Source of the DNA: an uncultured Bacteroidaceae bacterium
Lineage (GTDB): Bacteria > Bacteroidota > Bacteroidia > Bacteroidales > Bacteroidaceae
Direction: 5' to 3'
Length of the DNA: 57,743 nt
Assembly: GCA_934426255.1 (NCBI GenBank)
Contig: CAKRYD010000016.1
Location: forward strand, 1 to 57,743
Position numbers and translations under genes: made by a program. Shown here piece by piece: positions 25,539 to 32,335 of the stretch. The notes beneath the pieces were generated by a model. It worked only from the letters and a program-made list of their open reading frames with translations, ran no database searches and was not told the origin of the DNA. Each line of letters begins with the position of its first letter. Position 1 is the stretch's first letter.

Positions 25539-27056
25539 CTATTTGTTTTTCAGTTGTTTGATGGCATAGGGCAGATTTTCTATCAGGTCGTTGACTGTCA
25601 TGCCCTCTTCGGTCAGTTTTTCTGCGGCCAGGTCACCGGCCAGTCCGTGCAGATAGGTTCCGAGCCGGCAAGCCTCTTCAACGTCATAGCCTTGTGCCAG
25701 AAGAGACAGTAGCACGCCTGTCAGGGCATCGCCCGAGCCGGCTGTTGCCATGCCCGAGTTGCCTGTTGTGTTGAAATAAATCTGTCCACGCGGCGTGCAT
25801 ATTGCCGTGCGGTGCCCTTTGAGTATGATGTAGATTTGCTGGTGTACGGCTTGCGCCCTTGCCTGTCCGAGCATATCGAAGTCGCTCAGGCTTTCACCGA
25901 AAAGCCGCACAAATTCTTTGGGATGCGGTGTGAGTATGGCGTTCTTGGGTATTTGTTGTATCCATCCTTTGTGGCCGGCCAGGATATTCAGTCCGTCAGC
26001 GTCTATCACCATGGGCTTTTGCGTGTGGCTTATCTGTTCTATGAAGGCAATGGCGGTGTTTTTCTTTTCACCCAGTCCGGGACCTATGGCCAGGGCGTCG
26101 TATTCGTCGGTCTTGACGGTTGATGACACAAAGTAGTTTTCATCATCGTGGTGAAGAACGGCTTCGGGAACGGCTGTCTGCAGTATCGAATTGTTTATCT
26201 TCGGTGTATGGATGGTCAGTTTGCCTATTCCGCTTCGCATACAGGCGCGCGAAGCAAGTATTGCCGCACCGGCCATGCCATAGCTGCCGGCAACGAGCAG
26301 TCCGTGGCCGAATGTGCCTTTATGACCGAAAGGCGGACGCGGTTTCAGCATTTTTGCCATGCTCTCTTCTTCGTCGAGCAGATAGGGTTGCTGCTCAAAC
26401 TTTACGTCGTTTTCTTTCAAGCCTATGTCGAGCACTGTCAGCCGGCCGATATACTCCTGGTTGTCTGCCATCAGGAACGACGGTTTCAGGCACTGCATGG
26501 TAAACGTATAGTCGGCCTTTATGATGTGGGCGCGTATGTTGTAAGTATTGTCTTCGCACATCAGACCCGATGGGATATCTATTGATATCACCTTGGCTTC
26601 CGAGCGGTTGATAAACTTCACCAACAGGGCGTAGCCACCGTTGAGTGCCTTGTTAAGCCCTGTGCCGAACAATCCGTCAATGACATAATCGCTTTTTTCA
26701 AGGCAGGGCATTTCAAACTGGCTTGTAATTTCATGAAAAACCGTACCGGGGCACGTTTCCATCAGTCTTTCCTTGTTGGTGGCACAATCGGAACTGAGCC
26801 TACCGCCCGTGTTGAACAGAAAGACTTCTATTACATAGCCTTCTTTTGCGAGCATGCGGGCTACGGCCAATGCATCGCCTCCATTGTTGCCCGGACCGGC
26901 AAAAACCTTGAACGAGGCTCCGGGAACGCATATCTTCCTGATGCCTGCGCACAATGCGCGGGCAGCCCTTTCCATCAGGTCGATGGATTTTATCGGCTCG
27001 TGCTCGATGGTGTAGGCATCGAGTTTGGCCATTTGTGCTGCTGTCAAAATTTTCAT
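25539..27056 (-). CDS. nnr: Bifunctional NAD(P)H-hydrate epimerase/dehydratase
   Basis: The protein repairs hydrated NADH and NADPH: the N-terminal YjeF_N domain epimerises the R and S hydrates, and the C-terminal ribokinase-like domain dehydrates the S form with ADP. At 505 residues both domains are full length. The N-terminal domain has FAGPGNNGGDALAVARML near residue 52 and DGLFGTGLNKAL. The C-terminal domain has GTFGHGLLVAGSYGMAGA, LAIGPGLGEKK, and ATAGSGDALTGVLLSLLAQG near residue 450. It is the first gene of the long leftward operon, and its -7 box lies immediately before the ATG, implying a leaderless or one-base leader transcript. Confidence 0.95.
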   Translation of the reverse strand: MKILTAAQMAKLDAYTIEHEPIKSIDLMERAARALCAGIRKICVPGASFKVFAGPGNNGGDALAVARMLAKEGYVIEVFLFNTGGRLSSDCATNKERLMETCPGTVFHEITSQFEMPCLEKSDYVIDGLFGTGLNKALNGGYALLVKFINRSEAKVISIDIPSGLMCEDNTYNIRAHIIKADYTFTMQCLKPSFLMADNQEYIGRLTVLDIGLKENDVKFEQQPYLLDEEESMAKMLKPRPPFGHKGTFGHGLLVAGSYGMAGAAILASRACMRSGIGKLTIHTPKINNSILQTAVPEAVLHHDDENYFVSSTVKTDEYDALAIGPGLGEKKNTAIAFIEQISHTQKPMVIDADGLNILAGHKGWIQQIPKNAILTPHPKEFVRLFGESLSDFDMLGQARAQAVHQQIYIILKGHRTAICTPRGQIYFNTTGNSGMATAGSGDALTGVLLSLLAQGYDVEEACRLGTYLHGLAGDLAAEKLTEEGMTVNDLIENLPYAIKQLKNK

Positions 27057-27060
27057 ACTG

Positions 27061-27068
27061 CAAATATA
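27061..27068 (-). promoter_or_regulatory. -7 element for nnr (leaderless arrangement)
   Basis: TATATTTG on the minus strand ends at 27061, only five bases before the ATG at 27056. With start about four bases beyond the element, transcription would begin at or next to the ATG. Confidence 0.5.
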
Positions 27069-27317
27069 TATATTTCTTCTGATTTACGGTTCATTGGCAA
27101 CGGTTATTGAATGCTAATTCGCAGGTTTCTTTCGCTATTTTGAACTGTCTGAACCATCTATTGCGGCATCTGTCATTTTATGGACGCGCTAAAGATTGAA
27201 AAGGCAAGGGGGCAAATCCGAAAAGGTGCGGAGCGTTTTGAAAAGGCAACGCTTTGTTTTTTGAAATAAACGGCATCGGGCAACATGCTCGAGCCAACGA
27301 AGTCGCAGAAAAACAAA

Positions 27318-27344
27318 TCAGGATTCCCCGATGAGGAATCCTGA
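27318..27344 (-). terminator. Terminator of the tRNA-Thr gene
   Basis: TCAGGATTCC (27318-27327) pairs with GGAATCCTGA (27335-27344) around seven bases; on the minus strand the sequence after it is TTTGTTTTT. The region 27069-27317 otherwise shows nothing I can name. Confidence 0.85.
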
Positions 27345-27349
27345 CCGTG

Positions 27350-27422
27350 AGCCGAAACCCGGACTCGAACCGGGGACCTATTCATTACGAATGAATTGCT
27401 CTACCAACTGAGCCATTTCGGC
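27350..27422 (-). tRNA. tRNA-Thr (anticodon CGU)
   Basis: Read on the minus strand, the 7-bp acceptor stem is GCCGAAA (27422-27416) with TTTCGGC (27357-27351) and discriminator T. The D arm contains GCTCAGTTGGTAGAGC. The anticodon stem ATTCA/TGAAT holds loop TTCGTAA, anticodon CGT. The T arm is CCCGGTTCGAGTCCGGG. The cloverleaf is complete with no intron. CCA is not encoded (the next base after the discriminator is C-less sequence TCACGG). Confidence 0.95.
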
Positions 27423-27440
27423 TTTTTCATTTTCGCAGTG

Positions 27441-27472
27441 CAAAGGTAAGAAAAAGTTTCTACCCTTACAAA
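27441..27472 (-). promoter_or_regulatory. Promoter of tRNA-Thr
   Basis: Minus-strand TTTG (27472-27469), 20 bases, then TACCTTTG (27448-27441). The mature 5' end at 27422 lies about 15 bases beyond the inferred start. This is one of the clearest promoters in the window. Confidence 0.8.
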
Positions 27473-27591
27473 TGTTTTGAAACAAAAAAGCCTTGCACGG
27501 ATGAGCTTGTGTATTCGAAATACTGTCTGACACCGACAAGCAGCGATGGCAGCAGGAAGTGATTAAATTGCAAAAAAACAACTGACAAAAA

Positions 27592-27631
27592 GGCACTTTA
27601 ACCGGTGTGGCACTTCGTTTGTTGTAACCGG
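27592..27631 (+). promoter_or_regulatory. Paired direct repeats upstream of the DnaJ-like gene
   Basis: GGCACTT and TAACCGG are adjacent at 27592-27605 and appear again in the same order at 27609-27615 and 27625-27631, the second time separated by nine bases. They lie 28-67 bases upstream of the ATG at 27659, where no TAnnTTTG element is visible. They could be regulator sites; no regulator is known. Confidence 0.4.
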
Positions 27632-27658
27632 GTAAATGATATTAAAAACACTACGATT

Positions 27659-28348
27659 ATGGCCTTTATAGATTATTACAAGATAATGGGCATTGACCGG
27701 AATACACCGCAGGATGCCATCAGAGATGCTTACAAACGCAGGGTAAAGCAATTCCATCCCGATTTGCACCCCAACGATCCGAAAGCCAAAGCCAAATTTC
27801 AGGCCTTGAACGAAGCCAACGATGTGTTGAGCGACCCTGAGAAGCGAAAGAAATACGACCAATATGGCGAACACTGGAAAGAAGCGTCAGAATATGAGCA
27901 GCAGCACGGAGGCCAAGGTGCAGGCAATGGCAGTGACAACGAATTCGAGAACATGGATTTCTCACAATTCGAAGGCATGAACGGCCGTTTCAGTAGCTTC
28001 TTCGAAGACTTGTTCGGACAAAGTGCCCGCAGGCGCAAACGCGCCACGGGCGGATTCAGCGCATTCGACAACATGGCCACACCCGATGCCGATGCACGGG
28101 CTACGGTCAATCTTGACATGTATACCGCATTACTGGGCGGCTCCATCATTTTGCAGACACAGAACAGCAAGTTGCGGCTGAAGGTGAAACCTTGTACCCA
28201 AAACGGAAGCAAGGTGCGCCTGAAAGGAAAAGGTTATGACAGAGGCGACGGCACTTTTGGCGATTTGATTATAACTTACAACATCGTGCTTCCGTCCTCG
28301 CTGTCGGAAAAACAGAAACAGCTGTTGGATGAAATGCGCCGATCATAG
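27659..28348 (+). CDS. DnaJ-type (CbpA-like) co-chaperone
   Basis: The protein has an N-terminal J domain at about residues 1-70 (IDYYKIMGIDRNTPQDAIRD) with the essential HPD tripeptide in QFHPDLHPNDPKA. A Gly/Ser/Glu-rich linker (EYEQQHGGQGAGNGSDNE) and a Phe/Gly-rich stretch follow. There is a single C-terminal substrate-binding domain (ARATVNLDMYTALLGGSIIL, KVRLKGKGYDRGDGTFGDLI). There is no zinc finger, so it is a type II or CbpA-like co-chaperone; at 229 residues it is shorter than CbpA and lacks the dimerisation tail. The ATG at 27659 is preferred over one at 27605 because it fits the J-domain start. It stimulates a DnaK partner, not encoded here. Confidence 0.92.
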   Translation: MAFIDYYKIMGIDRNTPQDAIRDAYKRRVKQFHPDLHPNDPKAKAKFQALNEANDVLSDPEKRKKYDQYGEHWKEASEYEQQHGGQGAGNGSDNEFENMDFSQFEGMNGRFSSFFEDLFGQSARRRKRATGGFSAFDNMATPDADARATVNLDMYTALLGGSIILQTQNSKLRLKVKPCTQNGSKVRLKGKGYDRGDGTFGDLIITYNIVLPSSLSEKQKQLLDEMRRS

Positions 28349-28377
28349 CGGCTCGCAAGAGTCGTGATGGAGCGCGC

Positions 28378-29139
28378 CTATACCCTGCCCTCTATCCAAG
28401 CGTCGATAAGCATACGGGCTATGCTCAGCTTTTCGGGGATAGCGGGCAGGGTTTCGCGTTTGTACCACCCGCCCTTATTGAGCTCGGAAAACTGGATGTG
28501 CAGATTGCCTGACACATAGTTGGCCGTAAATCCTATCATCAGGCCACGCGGATAGGGCCATGGCTGACTGCCGAAATAACGCAGGCCGTCAATTTCAAGG
28601 CCGGTCTCTTCGCGCACTTCACGGTGGACAGCCTCTTCGAGGCTCTCGCCTGTCTCGACAAAACCGGCCACCAGCCCGTAATAGTCTTTCTTGAACGAGC
28701 GCGACTGGACAAGCAGCACTTCATCGGCACGGCGAATCAACACAATGACGGCCGGCGAAAGTTTGGGCCATATCTCGCGACGGCAGTTGGGACAAAGCTT
28801 GCTGATGGGAGTATTAAACGACAAAGGATGGCCGCAACAGCCGCAAAAACGGGTGGACTTGTGCCAATCCAGAAGTTCGGCCGCCTTGCCGGCAAGCAGA
28901 TACGACTCGTGGTCGAGCTTGTAGTAGCTGGCACGAAGCCCTATGCTTTGGAACCCTTGTGGTAGTGGCATATCACCGATGTCGGCAATGACCGCATCAT
29001 AGTTTCCAAAGGCCGGAACCTGCATCTCGCAATCAAGTGAGTTGAAGGGCGGGGTGTCTTGCAGCGGAATGGCAAGACTTGCATCGGCTCGTGCCGACAA
29101 TACGATATTGCCGTGTGAAAACAAAAACCAGTATTTCAT
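28378..29139 (-). CDS. nudC: NAD(+)/NADH diphosphatase (NudC-like Nudix hydrolase)
   Basis: The enzyme hydrolyses NADH or NAD to NMN(H) and AMP and can remove NAD caps from RNA. A Zn ribbon is seen as CGCCGH and CPNCRR near residues 97-120. The Nudix box is intact: GFVETGESLEEAVHREVREE near residue 160. The NudC-specific tail motif SQPWPYPRGLMIGF follows. The 253 residues match the family. The start lies ten bases after the stop of the propeller lipoprotein gene, so it belongs to the CotH operon transcript or has its own promoter; no TAnnTTTG is visible between the two. Confidence 0.92.
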   Translation of the reverse strand: MKYWFLFSHGNIVLSARADASLAIPLQDTPPFNSLDCEMQVPAFGNYDAVIADIGDMPLPQGFQSIGLRASYYKLDHESYLLAGKAAELLDWHKSTRFCGCCGHPLSFNTPISKLCPNCRREIWPKLSPAVIVLIRRADEVLLVQSRSFKKDYYGLVAGFVETGESLEEAVHREVREETGLEIDGLRYFGSQPWPYPRGLMIGFTANYVSGNLHIQFSELNKGGWYKRETLPAIPEKLSIARMLIDAWIEGRV

Positions 29140-29149
29140 GGCAGAATGA

Positions 29150-30688
29150 TTATTTCAGATTCTTTCTGATTTCCTTGTAGGTAACCGGCAAGCCTTCCTG
29201 TCCGTAGATGACCGATTTGAATTGTTCGTGCGTATAGGGAACGGCGTTGCGCGAAAGCTCGGGCACATTGTAGCTCTTGAAAAGCAGAAGATTGTCTTCA
29301 GGGTCTTCCTGCGGCAGCATGAAAGGCTTGTGCGATTGGCCGTTCTTGTCAAAATAGGCTATGTAAGGGCGTGTAAACGACCCGTCATCGCGACGACTGC
29401 TAAAAACAAACCAACGACTGTTTGAACTCCACGAGTGAAACGAATCGACATCCTTGCTGTTCGAAGCCGTGAGAGGATATATCTTGCCCGTCTGCAGGTC
29501 TTTGACATAAAGATCGGAACTTTTGTGCCATATATGGAACTGTCCGTAATCGGCAAGGGTGAAAAGCACGTAGCGGCCGTCGGGACTGACACGCGGAACA
29601 GAGGCACTTTTGCCTATTGCGTCGCAATCGAATTCCAACTGTGGCTCGCCGAAAGTCATGGTGCTCTCGTCGAAAGGAATGCTCATCAGATTGTAATGTA
29701 TCTTGTCATAATGGTTGACCACTTCGAGTGAGTGTAACGAATCGGGCACCTGGGCGAACGACGGCATATGCGCCACACAATAATATACACGGTCGCCGGC
29801 AGGATTCCAGCAAGGAAAAGTCTCCATGTCGAAAGGCGTTTTCAGAACATTGCTGATTTCCTTGCTGTCGGCATTGTAGAAAATAAGGTCGGAGGCATGG
29901 TCGATGACTTCTATCTTTTCCTTATTTAAAAGATGAAAGGTCTGACCTGTCTTATTGGACGAAAAAACCAGCCAATTGCGGCGCGGATGCCATGAGGGAT
30001 AGACGGCCGAACTGATGATGGAGTCTGTTTTCATGTTCAGCTTTTCAATTTTCCCATCCTTGGCAATGAGCGTTCCTCCCATATTGCCGCGCACGTGGAA
30101 CATCATGGTTCGCGCATCGTTGTTCTTGTAGTTATGGCAATTGATACAGTGGTTTTCACCATTGCTATACTTACGGTTATTTTCATAGATGGTTTGCCGG
30201 TCAAACGTAGTCAGGTTGCGCTGATACAGGCCGAGCTGCCTGTAAAGCTCGTAACCGGGCTCGATGAGACGGTAAGAAAGATAAGCGTCTATGGGCTCGG
30301 CCGCCACGGTAATGGTATAGGGCCGATATGCTTTCCAGCCGTCTGCATCATGCGAATAGACCGTAACGGCAATACTGCGGCCTTTACTATGATTCAACAG
30401 ATTGCGCCATTCGATCCTGTCGAGAAGTATTTTGCCATCGCTGCCGGCTCCTGCCAACAGCTGATGGGAACCGTTTTTCATTTGAACGACAAACTCATCA
30501 CCGCCATTGCGCACCATGAAGTTCAAGGGAGCAATGTTGGGCGGTATGACCACATTGGCATAATCGGGATATATCTGAATTTTCTCTGATGTCTTTGTAA
30601 AATCGGCAGGCACCTTGTATTGCTGCTTACAAGCCGCCAATGACAGCAGACAGAGGCAGACAAAAGCATAAATGAATGATTGTTTCAT
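29150..30688 (-). CDS. Lipoprotein with CxxCH motif and TolB-like propeller
   Basis: The 512-residue protein has a lipoprotein signal (MKQSFIYAFVCLCLLSLAAC, acylated Cys20). A beta-rich domain spans about residues 30-130. Near residue 183 lies HCINCHNY, a CxxCH heme-binding-type motif. Residues about 200-480 carry YWTD/TolB-like repeats: YPSWHPRRNWLVFSSN, FPCWNPAGDRVYYCV, RVSPDGRYVLFTLADYGQ. It is probably anchored in a membrane facing the periplasm or surface. Whether heme is bound is uncertain because a single CxxCH needs a distal ligand. It is encoded 18 bases after the DUF6057 gene and just before nudC. Confidence 0.8.
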   Translation of the reverse strand: MKQSFIYAFVCLCLLSLAACKQQYKVPADFTKTSEKIQIYPDYANVVIPPNIAPLNFMVRNGGDEFVVQMKNGSHQLLAGAGSDGKILLDRIEWRNLLNHSKGRSIAVTVYSHDADGWKAYRPYTITVAAEPIDAYLSYRLIEPGYELYRQLGLYQRNLTTFDRQTIYENNRKYSNGENHCINCHNYKNNDARTMMFHVRGNMGGTLIAKDGKIEKLNMKTDSIISSAVYPSWHPRRNWLVFSSNKTGQTFHLLNKEKIEVIDHASDLIFYNADSKEISNVLKTPFDMETFPCWNPAGDRVYYCVAHMPSFAQVPDSLHSLEVVNHYDKIHYNLMSIPFDESTMTFGEPQLEFDCDAIGKSASVPRVSPDGRYVLFTLADYGQFHIWHKSSDLYVKDLQTGKIYPLTASNSKDVDSFHSWSSNSRWFVFSSRRDDGSFTRPYIAYFDKNGQSHKPFMLPQEDPEDNLLLFKSYNVPELSRNAVPYTHEQFKSVIYGQEGLPVTYKEIRKNLK

Positions 30689-30705
30689 GTCGAACAGGAT
30701 AAATG

Positions 30706-32334
30706 TTAGTTGACCCGACCTTTTTCTTTCTTATCAAACACGTAGTTTTCGTCGGGAATGTTTTGGAAGTAATAATAGAAGGGATAGTATCCTCTGTATT
30801 TCGGATTGAGATCGTAAAAGACCTTTTTCCTTTTTTCGCCTTTATATTCCAAAGCATCGCTCAAAAAGACCTTTACGGCACTGAGCGCCAACGGTGAGAC
30901 CGTGAAGCCTTCTAACTTTTGCGGAGTCTTGGTTCCGACCAAGGCCAGACCTTCTTCAAAAGATTTGGGAAGAGTGTTTCCGCGCAAGAGAGCGGCATGC
31001 AGGTAAAAGGCATCAAGCTCTTTGGCATAAAGACAAGCCGCCAGGGAATTTTCAAGCGCCCGAATGCTGCGGCCGCTTTCCAAGGCCACATTATAGCCGA
31101 TAAAAAGCGGCGTGCGGTAGCGTTGCTCAAACGAATCTTCGACCGGCATCAGCTCGGCAACCTTCATGAGGTCGACATCCTGTTTTACTTTTTCGGGGTA
31201 TTGCACCCAATCACCGTATTTGTCGACAAAGGCCGACTCGAAAGGCTTTTTGGCAATCAGGCTGAGGTATTTATAGGCCAAAGGCAGCTCGTTGTTGAGT
31301 ATGGCACAGAAAAACATGCGTTTCAGGCGCACGGTATTGATTCCGTCAATGACGCTTCGCTCCATGCAACCGTGATAGGAGGAATTGATAAGGCCGGCAT
31401 AAAAATCGGCATCCGATACATAAAATTCCGTTCCGCTGTCGGGATCGCCGGCACGGTTGGTCAGGTGCATGTTGGGGTATTGATAGTGCAAGTCAAACAG
31501 GCGTGATGCGATTTGCCCTGTTTGTGAAAGTGCTATGGCATAGTAAGCACAAACACTCCGGCTGGGTTGCTCAACCTTGAGGGCCGCTTCAATCATTGCA
31601 TCCCATTCATTGTCTTCCATGAGGCGTTGCATCTTTGTAACTGTGCGCTCATTGATATGGAAAGGAATGGCATAGACCAGCAATGCAATGAATAACACTA
31701 CTTGAGCAAAGGACGTTAATACCTGAAGCTTGGATGAAGAACCTTGCCCGCATTTCCACAAGGGGAGGAAACGACGTTTTGAAACGATGCGCACGACAAC
31801 GGACACTACAGCAATTGCGGCAAGCACCAGCAAGGGGTAAGAGAAAATATAGTGAGGGTCATTCTGATAGAACAGGTTCAGCCCTCTGAAAACCAAATAG
31901 CCTGCAAAAAGAAAAGGGACGGCAAATGTCAGGATACAGGCGTAACCCCGCAGGCGAAAGGTATAGTTTATCAAATACACGCATAATGTTAATATAGAAG
32001 CCCATATAAAGCCTCCGAACAACGGGTAATGGAATGACAGCAAGAAGAAACGGCCGACAAGTATCAGGAAACCACCCGGCATGTCGGTGACATTTTTCAT
32101 CAATACGCGGTCAAAGGCCAAATAACTGTTTTGCTCTGCCATGTAGAAGACGTCTTTATAGACGAAAGCGGCAAAACACCAAAGCATCGCCAACAAGAGC
32201 AAATATGGAGGTACTTTGGATAGAAAAACGAAACGCTTTCCAGACGTTTTCTTTGGAAATGAAATTTCCTTGGCAGTTTTCTTGTTTTTTCCTGCATGAG
32301 GTCTTACCTTGGCAGGTGTTCTTGGATTTTTCAC
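30706..32334 (-). CDS. DUF6057 family integral membrane protein
   Basis: The start is GTG at 32334, one base after the stop of the CotH-like gene, so translation is coupled. The N-terminus is Lys-rich (residues 1-40). Five or so membrane helices occupy roughly residues 42-215, such as PYLLLLAMLWCFAAFVYKD, FVFLSK-to-YLINYTFR segments, and VVLFIALLVYAIPF. A large soluble domain follows, with helical pairs resembling TPR-like repeats (CAYYAIALSQTGQIASRLFD, IYLHAALLRGNTLPKSFEE-like). The family has no known function. It probably works with the adjacent surface and lipoprotein partners. Confidence 0.8.
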   Translation of the reverse strand: MKNPRTPAKVRPHAGKNKKTAKEISFPKKTSGKRFVFLSKVPPYLLLLAMLWCFAAFVYKDVFYMAEQNSYLAFDRVLMKNVTDMPGGFLILVGRFFLLSFHYPLFGGFIWASILTLCVYLINYTFRLRGYACILTFAVPFLFAGYLVFRGLNLFYQNDPHYIFSYPLLVLAAIAVVSVVVRIVSKRRFLPLWKCGQGSSSKLQVLTSFAQVVLFIALLVYAIPFHINERTVTKMQRLMEDNEWDAMIEAALKVEQPSRSVCAYYAIALSQTGQIASRLFDLHYQYPNMHLTNRAGDPDSGTEFYVSDADFYAGLINSSYHGCMERSVIDGINTVRLKRMFFCAILNNELPLAYKYLSLIAKKPFESAFVDKYGDWVQYPEKVKQDVDLMKVAELMPVEDSFEQRYRTPLFIGYNVALESGRSIRALENSLAACLYAKELDAFYLHAALLRGNTLPKSFEEGLALVGTKTPQKLEGFTVSPLALSAVKVFLSDALEYKGEKRKKVFYDLNPKYRGYYPFYYYFQNIPDENYVFDKKEKGRVN

Positions 32335-32335
32335 T

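Noticed and set aside
27605..27625. Sigma-54 promoter before the DnaJ-like gene
   Set aside because: TGGCAC is present and a TTGT lies at about the right distance, but the invariant GC of the -12 element is not matched.
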